From Sphingobium chungbukense (GTDB lineage: Bacteria; Pseudomonadota; Alphaproteobacteria; Sphingomonadales; Sphingomonadaceae), in assembly GCF_001005725.1 (NCBI RefSeq), contig NZ_LBIC01000001.1, positions 832,501 to 896,500 of the forward strand: a DNA stretch of 64,000 bases. The letters are read 5' to 3'. A program made the translations under genes and the position numbers. Numbering within the stretch: position 1 is the stretch's first letter; each line of letters begins with the position of its first letter. Of this stretch, positions 41,003 through 48,915 are shown piece after piece. The notes under the pieces are model-generated. The model ran no database searches. It was not told where the DNA came from and saw only the letters and a program-made list of their open reading frames with translations.

Positions 41003-41680
41003 ATGGACCCTTACGCCCATCTGAGCGCTGAAGCGGCGGACATCTTTCGCGTGCTGGACGATCTGAAATTGCGCCAGCGCGACCTAGCAGTGGCGCTCGG
41101 CCTGGAAGAGAACAAAATTTCCAAGGTGAAGAAAGGCGAACGGCAGTTCAAAGCGGCTGAGCTGTTGGCTGCGCGGGAATGGCTTGCCACGGCTGGCCGG
41201 CCGTCGATCCGTCAAGGTCCGACCGTCCATCCCGACATTCCGCCGACGCGGGGGGTCGCAGACGGCGACGGCATGGTGATGCTCAAGCAAATCAACCTCG
41301 GCTTCGCAATGGGTGACGGCACCAATCTCGACGACTATTTCGAGGAATCGGAGATCGGGTTCGATCCCAATCAGCTGCGTGCAATTAGCCGGGCACCGTC
41401 AACGCGCCTTATCGTCGCGCACGGTGCCGGGGACAGTATGCAGCCGACCCTTCTCGACAGCGACACGCTGGTCATCGACACCACGCAGACTAAGCTCAAC
41501 ATGATGGATCGTATCTGGGCAATCAGCCTCTATGGCGCCGGTGCGGTTAAGCGGTTGCGGCCAGCGGCAGAAGGTAAGGTCGAGATCATCTCCGATAATC
41601 CGATACATGGAGCGAAGCTCGTATCAGCCGAGGATGTGCGGATCATTGGTCGGGTGGTTTGGTCTGGACGTCGACATTAG
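41003..41680 (+). CDS. CI-like phage repressor (XRE HTH plus S24/LexA-like peptidase)
   Basis: From ATG 41003 the protein has 225 residues. An N-terminal HTH (LKLRQRDLAVALGLEENKIS, 21-40) is followed by a linker with an Ala-Gly pair (64-65) and a C-terminal S24 domain with Ser145 in GDSMQPTL and Lys183 in GAVKRL, the self-cleavage dyad. It would maintain lysogeny and be inactivated through RecA-stimulated cleavage. Operators lie upstream and also about 950 bp downstream, allowing looping as in lambda. It heads an operon with two further genes. Confidence 0.9.
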   Translation: MDPYAHLSAEAADIFRVLDDLKLRQRDLAVALGLEENKISKVKKGERQFKAAELLAAREWLATAGRPSIRQGPTVHPDIPPTRGVADGDGMVMLKQINLGFAMGDGTNLDDYFEESEIGFDPNQLRAISRAPSTRLIVAHGAGDSMQPTLLDSDTLVIDTTQTKLNMMDRIWAISLYGAGAVKRLRPAAEGKVEIISDNPIHGAKLVSAEDVRIIGRVVWSGRRH

Positions 41681-41702
41681 GGCTAAATTCAAGGGGGTGG
41701 GC

Positions 41703-42233
41703 ATGAAGAAGGTTATAATCGCTGCGCTGCTGGCGGCCTCGTCCGGATCGGCGAGTGCTTCACTTGGGTCAAAGCCAGGCGAGATGGTGGGCGCGTGGGA
41801 AGTGGAAACCGTTATCGATGGCTTTTCTGACACGAAGCGAGGGATAACCCATACCAAACTGGGCGCTGATGGGTTCTTAGCCGTCAAGTGTGACAAGCCC
41901 GGCCTGGGGTCGCTGTATCTCACCTTCTTTACCCCGAAATATCTTGGTAGCGACCGGATTTCGTCGCGAGTTCACGGAGCGAAATACCGGCTTGACGATG
42001 CTCCGGCTCAGGATTTGCCTTCCCCATATTACGATGGCAAAGCAGCGTCGATAATCGGTAACAAGGCCACGGACCTATTGAAGGGGCTGGCGATCTCGTC
42101 ACCAAAGCGGTTTCGTGCGCAATTTCTTACGTATGACAATGATCTTGCGGAGATCGACGTCGACGTAACGGGCGCGGCCAATGCAATTTACAAGACGGCG
42201 GCCATTTGCGAGGACACCGCGTTCGTTCAATAG
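41703..42233 (+). CDS. Secreted/periplasmic protein in the repressor operon (lysogenic cargo candidate)
   Basis: From ATG 41703, preceded by AAGGGGGTGGG, the protein has 176 residues. A signal peptide (MKKVIIAALLAASSGSASAS) is followed by a small beta-rich domain (GAWEVETVIDGFSDTKRGIT, FLAVKCDKPGLGSLYLTFFT) with Cys residues that could form one disulfide. It lies 22 bp after the repressor stop and so should be expressed in the lysogen. A cell-envelope role such as blocking superinfection is possible. No family was recognised. Confidence 0.68.
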   Translation: MKKVIIAALLAASSGSASASLGSKPGEMVGAWEVETVIDGFSDTKRGITHTKLGADGFLAVKCDKPGLGSLYLTFFTPKYLGSDRISSRVHGAKYRLDDAPAQDLPSPYYDGKAASIIGNKATDLLKGLAISSPKRFRAQFLTYDNDLAEIDVDVTGAANAIYKTAAICEDTAFVQ

Positions 42234-42245
42234 GGGCACTGGATC

Positions 42246-42632
42246 GTGCAATTGTCTTTGGCGGTTGTTGGAGCCGACCACCCGAACAAAGATAAATCGA
42301 ACCGTCGCTTCGAGATCCTGCTCTGCCGGCCGGGGGAGAGGATTGATTTGGTGCCAGAGCCAAAGAACCCTGCCGACCCGCAGGCGGTCGCCGTTTTTAG
42401 CGAGCGGGGCGTGCAGATCGGATACGTCCGAGCAGACAGAGCCCCGCTGATCCGCACCTATCTCGCGCGGGGGCGAATCACATCATCGATATTTCAGGAA
42501 GCGGCGAGTTGGGGCGCGAATATTCGCGTGGGCCTCGACGGCGAAGAGGCTGTCCTTCCAGAGCAAAGGGACATTTCCGCGGCGTCGGACGACAGCGGGT
42601 TCTACCCCGATTACATTCCGCCAGATGATTAA
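42246..42632 (+). CDS. HIRAN-domain protein in the repressor operon
   Basis: GTG at 42246 gives 128 residues. The first 75 residues match the HIRAN pattern: LAVVGADHPNKDKSNRRFEI, LVPEPKNPADPQAVAVFSER, GVQIGYV. HIRAN domains recognise DNA 3' ends or stalled forks in helicases such as HLTF, and stand-alone forms occur in bacterial mobile elements. Its place behind the repressor indicates lysogen expression. The following C-terminal segment is acidic and probably flexible. Confidence 0.8.
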   Translation: MQLSLAVVGADHPNKDKSNRRFEILLCRPGERIDLVPEPKNPADPQAVAVFSERGVQIGYVRADRAPLIRTYLARGRITSSIFQEAASWGANIRVGLDGEEAVLPEQRDISAASDDSGFYPDYIPPDD

Positions 42633-42679
42633 ATGCGATAATCGCAATTTTTAAGTTGCGATACTTCCGATAATCGCAC
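42633..42679. promoter_or_regulatory. Second operator region controlling the rightward accessory operon (OL-like)
   Basis: ATGCGATAATCGCAA at 42633-42647 matches the operator consensus in 14 of 15 positions, and TTCCGATAATCGCAC at 42665-42679 in 13 of 15. A half site TTGCGATA lies at 42656-42663. The region sits directly after the repressor operon and before the next rightward genes, so CI should repress their promoter. The 42680-42744 stretch is then a leader ending in GGGGAG before ATG 42745. Confidence 0.75.
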
Positions 42680-42744
42680 ATAAGACCTCCATCACCTGAG
42701 CCGCCGCGCATCCAGCCGGCAGGCGAGCGGGTGGGGAGATCATC

Positions 42745-43044
42745 ATGTCCCACGATCGCAATTCTGTCGGAACGGCGTTTGCTGAAGCGCTGAGGATGAC
42801 GAGCGCGCTGATGCGCGACCCGGCCTATAAGTCATACCAGACCGTCGATTTCGTGAACATCGGCCGGCACGCGGCTGGCGAAGCGCATCGGCTGCTGCCG
42901 ACCGACCCCGAGGCGGCGCGCTATGCGCTGATCACCGGAGCCAGCCGGATGCTGGCGGCGGCTGAGCGGCTGGAGAACCCCGAGCCCATCATCACCCTGC
43001 CGTCGGACCGTCCCGAAAACGCCGCGCTGATGGTGATCCAGTGA
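42745..43044 (+). CDS. Hypothetical protein, first gene of accessory operon
   Basis: The 99-residue protein (SVGTAFAEALRMTSALMRDP, YALITGASRMLAAAERLENP) is mostly helical. It starts at ATG 42745 with GGGGAG 7 nt upstream and is the first gene under the second operator region. Its stop overlaps the next GTG. No family recognised. Confidence 0.55.
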   Translation: MSHDRNSVGTAFAEALRMTSALMRDPAYKSYQTVDFVNIGRHAAGEAHRLLPTDPEAARYALITGASRMLAAAERLENPEPIITLPSDRPENAALMVIQ

Positions 43045-43175
43045 GCGCGCCCGCACACATCGCCGCCAGCATCTTCATGCTCGGCATGGGCATCGGCTCC
43101 TGCTGGCTGATCTACGTCCACCTGCGCGCCTACCGCGACCAGATCGTGGCTGCCCTGATGATGGAGCCGCGCTGA
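43041..43175 (+). CDS. Small membrane protein (44 aa)
   Basis: GTG 43041 overlaps the previous stop (GTGA). The frame encodes 44 residues with one membrane segment (IAASIFMLGMGIGSCWLIYV) and a short charged tail ending MMEPR. Its TGA overlaps the next ATG (TGATG). The two junctions and clean membrane segment support it. Small membrane proteins at the start of early operons can affect host physiology or exclusion, which is speculative here. Confidence 0.5.
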   Translation: MSAPAHIAASIFMLGMGIGSCWLIYVHLRAYRDQIVAALMMEPR

Positions 43176-43318
43176 TGACGGCCCGCTTCCACATTCGGGG
43201 CCGCGACCCGCTGACCGTCGCGCCGCAGACGCAATGGCAGGCTGAGCGGATGCGCGGCCCGATCCAGCCGATGGAGCAGCCGCGCCGGTCGTGGTTCCGC
43301 TTTCGGAGGATCGGCTGA
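43175..43318 (+). CDS. Small basic protein (47 aa)
   Basis: ATG 43175 overlaps the previous TGA and the frame ends with TGA overlapping the next ATG. The peptide is Arg-rich (FHIRGRDPLTV, QPRRSWFRFRRIG). Supported only by coupling to both neighbours. Confidence 0.45.
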   Translation: MTARFHIRGRDPLTVAPQTQWQAERMRGPIQPMEQPRRSWFRFRRIG

Positions 43319-43626
43319 TGCTCGAACACCCCTCCATCCTCCTGGCAGGCATTGCCGCGCGGGCATCGCTCGCCACCGAGCGCCACCTGCGCCTGCTCAA
43401 CAAACCGCCACTGTCCCAACTGCGCGCGTCCCCCCTTAGCGCGCAGCGGGCGGGAGCCTCGGACGACCTTTCCCCCTCCCGGTCGTCATCTGATCCGCGC
43501 GGGTCGGCCGTCGAGGCCGGTCGATCCGCTAACCAATCCGAGCCCGGCGAACCCTGCGACTGCCTGCCTTGTCGGCTGGGCCTGACGCACATCTCGCCGT
43601 GCGAGCGGGAGAGTAATGATGCGTGA
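43318..43626 (+). CDS. Hypothetical protein with Cys-rich C-terminus
   Basis: ATG 43318 overlaps the previous TGA and opens a 102-residue frame. The middle is Ser/Arg/Pro-rich and probably disordered; the end CDCLPCRLGLTHISPCE could bind zinc. The last 11 bp overlap the MazG-like gene. Coding is likely but less certain than for neighbours. Confidence 0.42.
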   Translation: MLEHPSILLAGIAARASLATERHLRLLNKPPLSQLRASPLSAQRAGASDDLSPSRSSSDPRGSAVEAGRSANQSEPGEPCDCLPCRLGLTHISPCERESNDA

Positions 43627-44164
43627 TGTTCTGACCCAATGCCGCGACCAGTTCGCCTTCTATGCCGACGAGCACCGGAAGGCGGGCAAGGTCGAGAAGG
43701 CTGAAACGAACGAACGGTTCAGGGCCTTGGCTGATCGCGCCCTCAGCCAGCCGGGAGGCGGCGGCGACATGGGCGACTTTCAATCGGCCGTCGGCGCCTG
43801 GATGGTCGAAGTCTTTGGCGAGCAGATCGCCATGGACCCGCTTGAACGGATCATGCGCTTTCTGGAGGAAGCGCTGGAGCTGGCCCAGGCGGAGGGCATG
43901 ACCGCCACCGAGGTCGGGCGTGTGGTCGACTATGTCTATGGCCGGCCGGTAGGCGAAACCTTCCAGGAGGTCGGTGGCGTCTTGGTGACGCTGGCCGCCT
44001 TCTGTTTCCGCCGCGAGGTCGACCTGAAGGCTGCGGCGCTGACCGAGTTCGACCGGATCGACAGCCCTGAAATGCGGAAACGCATTTTCGATAAGCAGGC
44101 GTTCAAGCGTGCGCAGGGCCTGACCAGCGACGGCGGGTTCCGCGCCGAAGGTGGGGCCGCCTGA
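43616..44164 (+). CDS. MazG-like nucleotide pyrophosphohydrolase family protein
   Basis: The 182-residue protein has an all-alpha NTP-PPase-like core (about 70-150): MDPLERIMRFLEEALELAQA, ATEVGRVVDYVYGRPVGETF and QEVGGVLVTLAAFC. The first EExxxE helix is present. In the second helix the usual E-x-x-D reads E-V-G-G, so one metal ligand is missing or shifted; this variant may be normal for the phage subfamily. Possible roles are dNTP-pool cleaning or (p)ppGpp interference. Confidence 0.7.
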   Translation: MMRDVLTQCRDQFAFYADEHRKAGKVEKAETNERFRALADRALSQPGGGGDMGDFQSAVGAWMVEVFGEQIAMDPLERIMRFLEEALELAQAEGMTATEVGRVVDYVYGRPVGETFQEVGGVLVTLAAFCFRREVDLKAAALTEFDRIDSPEMRKRIFDKQAFKRAQGLTSDGGFRAEGGAA

Positions 44165-44610
44165 TGTTCGTCGTCTTCGACCTCGATGGTACGCTCGCCA
44201 ATTGCGAGCACCGCCTGCACCACATCGCGATGCCCGCGCATGGCGAGGCTGACTGGCCCGAACAGAACTGGGACGCATTCTATGCCACGGTGCATGAAGA
44301 TACGCCCATATCCCCCGTTCAGGCGTGCGCAGCGGCGCTGATAGATACTGGCCATCGCGTGGAGATCTGGACCGGCCGCTCGGACAATTGCCGCGTAGCG
44401 ACGCAGCGCTGGCTGAACGATCATGGCCTCGGCGGCCTTCCGCTGATCATGCGCGAAGGCGGCGACCGGACAGCCGACTATCGGCTGAAGCGAGGCTGGA
44501 TCACCGAGCGCGGCAAGCCCGACCTCATTTTCGAAGATCGCGCGAGCGTCGTCGCCATGTGGCGCGAGCAGGGCATTATCTGCGCCCAGGTCGCGCCGGG
44601 GGATTTCTGA
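44164..44610 (+). CDS. HAD-superfamily phosphatase (PNK 3'-phosphatase-like)
   Basis: The 148-residue protein has the HAD nucleophile motif FDLDGTLANCEHR at residues 5-17, motif II IWTGRS, a Lys in YRLKRGW and an acidic motif near LIFEDRASVV. It resembles the phosphatase half of T4 polynucleotide kinase and related phage proteins. It could act in nucleic acid end repair or on nucleotides. ATG overlaps the previous stop region. Confidence 0.75.
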   Translation: MFVVFDLDGTLANCEHRLHHIAMPAHGEADWPEQNWDAFYATVHEDTPISPVQACAAALIDTGHRVEIWTGRSDNCRVATQRWLNDHGLGGLPLIMREGGDRTADYRLKRGWITERGKPDLIFEDRASVVAMWREQGIICAQVAPGDF

Positions 44611-45020
44611 TGAAGTTCGGTGCTGAAAATCCCGAATTCGTGCTGGTGAAGACCCGCTGGGGTTTTCGCCACGCGATCAAGGCGCACAACGGCGCGCTCA
44701 ACCACTGCCGGGGAAACCCCGCGACCTGCAAGTTCTGCCATGAATATGGCGTGCCGGTCGAGGCACCCGATCCCATCAGTGCGATGATGGACGCTCTGCG
44801 CGCCAACTGGGGTAAGCGCTGGGCGGAGAGTAACCGGCACCCCCACGCCGTCGCCGAGAACGAGATTTGGCAGGGCAAGGGCCTGCACATCGTCGCTCGC
44901 GAGGATGACGACCCGGCGAACCGCACCGTCCTCGTCAGCTTCGGCGACGATCCCACGATAGCCGCCGCCGTCGGCGCGCTGGTCCATGTCCACAATGAGA
45001 TGATCGGAAAGCCTGACTGA
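44610..45020 (+). CDS. Hypothetical protein with CxxC motif
   Basis: ATG 44610 overlaps the previous TGA. The 136-residue protein contains NHCRGNPATCKFCHEYGVPV, a Cys cluster likely to bind zinc, and a C-terminal helix VGALVHVHNEMIG. No family recognised. Confidence 0.52.
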   Translation: MKFGAENPEFVLVKTRWGFRHAIKAHNGALNHCRGNPATCKFCHEYGVPVEAPDPISAMMDALRANWGKRWAESNRHPHAVAENEIWQGKGLHIVAREDDDPANRTVLVSFGDDPTIAAAVGALVHVHNEMIGKPD

Positions 45021-45298
45021 TGGCCTACGCCGTTGATTTTGCGGGATCGAACTTCACGTTCAAGGCGCCCGAAGACCGCGCCGATGTGTCCGATCTGCAC
45101 ACCTTCCGCCAGCGCGGCGGCCCCTGCAACGTCTCCTGCTGGCAGCTGACGCCGGACGAGATCGAGGAGGTGAATCGCACCGGCCGCATCTTCCTGTCGG
45201 TGATGTCCGGCATGACCTTCTATCCCGTCTTCCTCGGCAGCGAGGCGCGGGTGCGTTCCGTCGTGGTCGACTATGGCCCGGTCTGGGAGCGCGGCTGA
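45020..45298 (+). CDS. Hypothetical phage protein
   Basis: The 92-residue protein (MAYAVDFAGSNFTFKAPEDR, LTPDEIEEVNRTGRIFLSVM) looks like a compact alpha/beta protein with two central Cys (GGPCNVSCW). It overlaps both neighbours by a few bases. No family name is given. Confidence 0.52.
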   Translation: MAYAVDFAGSNFTFKAPEDRADVSDLHTFRQRGGPCNVSCWQLTPDEIEEVNRTGRIFLSVMSGMTFYPVFLGSEARVRSVVVDYGPVWERG

Positions 45299-46987
45299 TG
45301 CGCGCGGCTTCCTGCTTCTCTGGTATCGGCGGCGCTGAACTTGCCCTGCCGGAAGCCGAATGGCTTTGGTGTGCGGAGATTGAGAAGTTCCCCAGCGCCG
45401 TGCTGGCCAGCCGCTTCGGCCATCCGAACCTCGGCGACATCACCGCGCCCGACTTCATTGAGCGGGCGGCGGCGTTCGGCTCCCTCGATCTGCTGGCGGG
45501 CGGCCCGCCGTGCCAGGCGTTCAGCGTCGCCGGTCTGCGCAAAGGCATGTCCGACCCGCGCGGCCAACTCTCCATCCGCTTTCTGGAAATCGCCCATGCA
45601 ATTAGACCTCGGAACCTTGCTGTCGAAAACGTCCCCGGATGGCTCAACCACGAAGATAACGCCTTCGGTTGTTTCCTGGGCGGACTTGTCGGGGCAGACG
45701 ATGCCCTCCTTCCGTGCGAGCGCCCGCGGGGACGCCGGGGCAACGATTTCTGGCGCTGGCACGAAAAGCGGCAGGAACTGGTCCCCACATGGCCAAGCGC
45801 AGGTATGGTTGCCGGGCCATGGGCACGGGCGGCATGGCGGGTTCTCGATGCTCAATATGCAGGCTTGGCGCAACGGCGCGAGCGTGTGTTCCTTGTCGCA
45901 GATTTTGGAGACGGGGCCGATCCCGTCGAGGTATTATTTGAGCGCCAAAGCCTGTCTGGGAATAATCCGCCGCGCCGCGAAGCGGGGGAAGGAACTACCG
46001 GCACTCTTAGCGCATGCGCTGAAGGCGGTGGCGGCCTTGGAACCGATTTCGAATGCCAAGGTGGATTGCAGCCAGTCGGATTCGGGGGGGGGGCGCACCA
46101 GCGGACCTATTGACGTCGCCGCTTGCCTGACCGCCAAGGGCCAACGCGTAGACTTTGAGGTCGAAACCTTCATCGCGGACGTTGCGGGCACCCTTCCGGC
46201 CGGCGGAAACGAAACGGGCGGAGATCGGCAACCCGGCACGAGTGCCGATACTGCTGGCTCGATGCTCGTCGCCCATACGTTGCGCGCGGAAGGCTTTGAT
46301 GCGAGCGAGGACGGCACTGGGCGCGGCACACCGATTGTCCCGGTCCCATTCTCCATCATGCCGATGAACAGCGGTAAGGATTACAAGGCCCGCGCTGTCG
46401 ATGTTGCTCAACCGCTTATGGCGGGCGGCCCGGTCGGCGGTAACCAGGGTGGCGATTACATCGTGGATCAGGCGCCCGTCGCCTTCTCCTGCAAGGACTA
46501 TGGCGCGGACGCTCAGGATGATCTTTCGCCCACCCTACGGGCAATGGGTCACGCTGATAGCCATGCTAACGCAGGCGGGCAGATGGCCGTGGCAATCCAG
46601 GCGGGCGCGCTGCGCGAGAACCCTGCGAGCGGACCCGATGGCGCCGGGTTCAAGGAGGGCGTGGCTTACACTTTGGAAGCGCGCGCCGAAGTCCAGGCGG
46701 TTGCTACCGAATGGGCCGTCCGACGCCTGACCGTCACGGAATGCTGCCGCCTTCAGGGCTATCCCGACGACTGGACGATGATTGAGCACGGCAGCCGCCG
46801 GACGATCGACGATGACGAGGCCGCCTATCTGACTGCCAAGGGCGCCCACGTTGTGCGCGACAACGAAGGGCGGTGGCGGACGAACGCCGCCGCCGATGGC
46901 CCGCAATATAAGGCCCTGGGCAATGCGTGGGCTGTCGCCTGCGTCCGGCCGGTGGTGCTGCGGATCATGGAGGGCCAGACGGCATGA
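45298..46987 (+). pseudogene. Cytosine-5 DNA methyltransferase split by a ten-G tract (frameshifted or phase-variable)
   Basis: The first frame (45298-46113) carries C5-methyltransferase motifs I (FSGIGG, 7-12), IV (GPPCQAFS, catalytic Cys72), VI (ENVPG, 110-114) and VIII (QRRERVF, 192-198), then ends at a TGA soon after a G run. The +1 frame continues without stop to 46987 with motif IX (RRLTVTECCRLQGYPDDW) and motif X (YKALGNAWAV). Nine G instead of ten would join them into about 562 residues, reading ...GFGGGRTSGPIDVA.... The break lies in the target-recognition region. It may be a phase-variable switch, a true mutation, or a homopolymer sequencing error. The truncated product lacks motifs needed for activity. 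Confidence 0.85.
46084..46093 (+). repeat. Homopolymeric G tract (10 G) inside the methyltransferase
   Basis: TTC is followed by ten G and CGCACC. It coincides with the point where the methyltransferase changes frame; a tract of nine restores the open frame. Poly-G tracts of this length are prone to slipped-strand change. Confidence 0.9.
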
Positions 46988-47427
46988 AGCTCGCAGCCAT
47001 TCCCATGACATTCGAGCAGGCGGCCGCCTTCGTGCGGGAGCATCACCGCCATCTGACGCCGCCCGCCGGACACAAGTTCAGCATCGGCGCGGCGGCTGAC
47101 GGGCAGATTGTCGGCGTGATCATCATCGGTCGGCCGGTTGCACGGCTGCGCGACGATGGCGAGACGCTGGAGGTGACGCGCTGCTGCACGACAGGCCACC
47201 GCAACGCTTGCTCTTTCCTCTATGGTGCCGCCGCCCGCGCGGCCTTCGCGCTCGGCTATCGTCGCATCGGAACCTACACCTTGAAGTCGGAGCCGGGCAC
47301 AACGCTGCGAGCTGCGGGATGGAAGTTGATAGGTGAAACGCGCGGCGGGCGCTGGTCACGGTTGAATCGGCCCCGGCCTGATTTCCAGCCGCTCGAACAG
47401 AAATGGCTGTGGGAGCAGACCGCATGA
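46984..47427 (+). CDS. XF1762 family protein (GNAT-like)
   Basis: From ATG 46984 (ATGA overlap with the methyltransferase) the protein has 147 residues. It has the XF1762 pattern: FVREHHRHLTPPAGHKFSIG, VGVIIIGRPVARLRDDG, LEVTRCCTTGHRNACSFLYG and GTTLRAAGWKLIGETRGG. This family is frequent in phages and often next to DNA methyltransferases; the fold looks like an N-acetyltransferase. Its substrate is unknown, and DNA-base hypermodification or anti-restriction is only a speculation. Confidence 0.8.
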   Translation: MKLAAIPMTFEQAAAFVREHHRHLTPPAGHKFSIGAAADGQIVGVIIIGRPVARLRDDGETLEVTRCCTTGHRNACSFLYGAAARAAFALGYRRIGTYTLKSEPGTTLRAAGWKLIGETRGGRWSRLNRPRPDFQPLEQKWLWEQTA

Positions 47428-47771
47428 AGCGCCCGCTTCCCAACTATCAGATCGGCGAAGTCATGCCGATGCCGGCGGACGCCGATATGGCTCTGGCCGA
47501 AATCCAGATGCAGAAGCGCGGCCTACTCGCGCGCAATGCGAAGTCGAGCCACCGGAGCATCGCCGGGATCACCGCGAAGCGGATCATGGCCGGGCTGAAC
47601 GAGGCCGAGCGCATTCGGACGGACCCGTTCGAGCGGGCGCAGACTTTCCTGCGCCGTAAGGGCTTCGTGCCGGTCTGCGCGCTGGAGAAACAATTTCAGG
47701 TGGGACGCCGCCTCTTCGCCAGCAAGGCGGAGGTGATGGCGTTCGCCCAGGCGAAAGGATGGAAGCCATGA
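47424..47771 (+). CDS. Hypothetical accessory protein
   Basis: ATG 47424 overlaps the previous stop (ATGA) and gives 115 residues. The C-terminus (FVPVCALEKQFQVGRRLFAS, KAEVMAFAQAKGW) looks like a small DNA-binding winged or helical domain. No family recognised. It overlaps the exonuclease gene by 4 bp. Confidence 0.52.
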   Translation: MKRPLPNYQIGEVMPMPADADMALAEIQMQKRGLLARNAKSSHRSIAGITAKRIMAGLNEAERIRTDPFERAQTFLRRKGFVPVCALEKQFQVGRRLFASKAEVMAFAQAKGWKP

Positions 47772-48721
47772 GCATTTTCGAACAGGCGACGCACATCGAG
47801 GTCGAGGCGGAGGTGCGCTATTGGGAAGACGCCTGCGTCAACGGCCTGATCGACGAGGACGGATCGCGCATCTTCGGGCGCGAAGGCGACCTGTGGAAGG
47901 TGCGGATCGATCTGCTCGACGGCATTGTGCAGGATTGGCCAGCCGGTGAAACCGCCGAAATCCATTACAAGGTCTGCGATCAGGGCGTCTATTGGCTGAC
48001 TGATGACAGCGGCAGGCGTCTGGCGAAGTGGCGCAGCCATTATGTCCCCGACGATTTCCTCTGCCACGGCACCGAAGGTTTCGGCGACTATATCATCATG
48101 AACGTCGTGGTCGGCGGAGGCATTGAGCACTATCGCACCCCGCGTATCAATCCCGACCAATGGGAGGTGCTGGAGATTGCCGCGCCGCCCGCACTGACCA
48201 CCCATGTCATGAACGACATTGAGACGCTGGGCACCGGAGACGATGCGCTGATCACCTCGATCGGCGCCGTGAAGTTCAACGCCAATGGCATCATCAGCGT
48301 CTTTCATCAGGGCATTGACCCGGTCAATGCGCAGGCGCTTGGGCTGAAGCTGGATGCGCGGACCGTGTTCTGGTGGTTCGACGAGGAGCGCGCCGACGCC
48401 CGCCGGGCGCTGCTTTCCTTGCCGCGCCACCCGCTCGCCGTTGTGCTCCAGCGCTATCGCGAATGGTATGGCGACGAGAGCCTGCCGACATGGGGCAACG
48501 GCGCGAGCTTCGACAATGTGCTGATGCGCAGCGCGTTCCGCGCGGCCGGTCATGAAATGCCGTGGGATTTCCGCTTTGACCGCTGCTACCGCACGATGAA
48601 GTCGCTGCCGGGCGCGCCGCGGATGGAGCGCAGCGGCGTTCACCATGACGCGCTCGACGACGCGCGCAGCCAGGCGCTGCACCTGATCGACATCGCGAAG
48701 CATCTGGGGGTGCCGCTGTGA
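47768..48721 (+). CDS. DEDD-type 3'-5' exonuclease with an extra N-terminal domain
   Basis: From ATG 47768 (ATGA overlap) the protein has 317 residues. Residues about 155-310 form a DEDDh exonuclease: MNDIETLGTGDDALITSIGA (Asp-x-Glu), PTWGNGASFDNVLMRSAF (Asp) and GVHHDALDDARSQALHLI (His...Asp). It resembles the phage RNase T/exoribonuclease VIII-like group. The first 140 residues (HIEVEAEVRYWEDACVNGLI, DLWKVRIDLLDGIVQDWPAG) form a separate alpha/beta region I do not recognise, found here as a fusion. It could trim RNA or DNA ends during early infection. Confidence 0.78.
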   Translation: MSIFEQATHIEVEAEVRYWEDACVNGLIDEDGSRIFGREGDLWKVRIDLLDGIVQDWPAGETAEIHYKVCDQGVYWLTDDSGRRLAKWRSHYVPDDFLCHGTEGFGDYIIMNVVVGGGIEHYRTPRINPDQWEVLEIAAPPALTTHVMNDIETLGTGDDALITSIGAVKFNANGIISVFHQGIDPVNAQALGLKLDARTVFWWFDEERADARRALLSLPRHPLAVVLQRYREWYGDESLPTWGNGASFDNVLMRSAFRAAGHEMPWDFRFDRCYRTMKSLPGAPRMERSGVHHDALDDARSQALHLIDIAKHLGVPL

Positions 48722-48915
48722 CGACGCTGACCGCTGAAACCGCTGGCGCGAAGAACGCCAGCCTTTCCCTGAAGCTGAAGGCGAAAAGCGGGTTCTCGTC
48801 CGAGAGCACCTATCAGGTGTCGGCCCTTCAGTGGGCCGCGATCACCGCCATCTGCGAGGAAACCGAGCAGGCCAAGGACTTCATGGCGGCCATGTCGAAG
48901 AGGATCATCCCATGA
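48718..48915 (+). CDS. Small hypothetical protein (65 aa)
   Basis: GTG 48718 overlaps the exonuclease stop (GTGA). The peptide (SLSLKLKAKSGFSSESTYQV, LQWAAITAICEETEQAKDFM) is amphipathic. Its stop overlaps the next ATG. Supported by coupling. Confidence 0.5.
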   Translation: MTTLTAETAGAKNASLSLKLKAKSGFSSESTYQVSALQWAAITAICEETEQAKDFMAAMSKRIIP

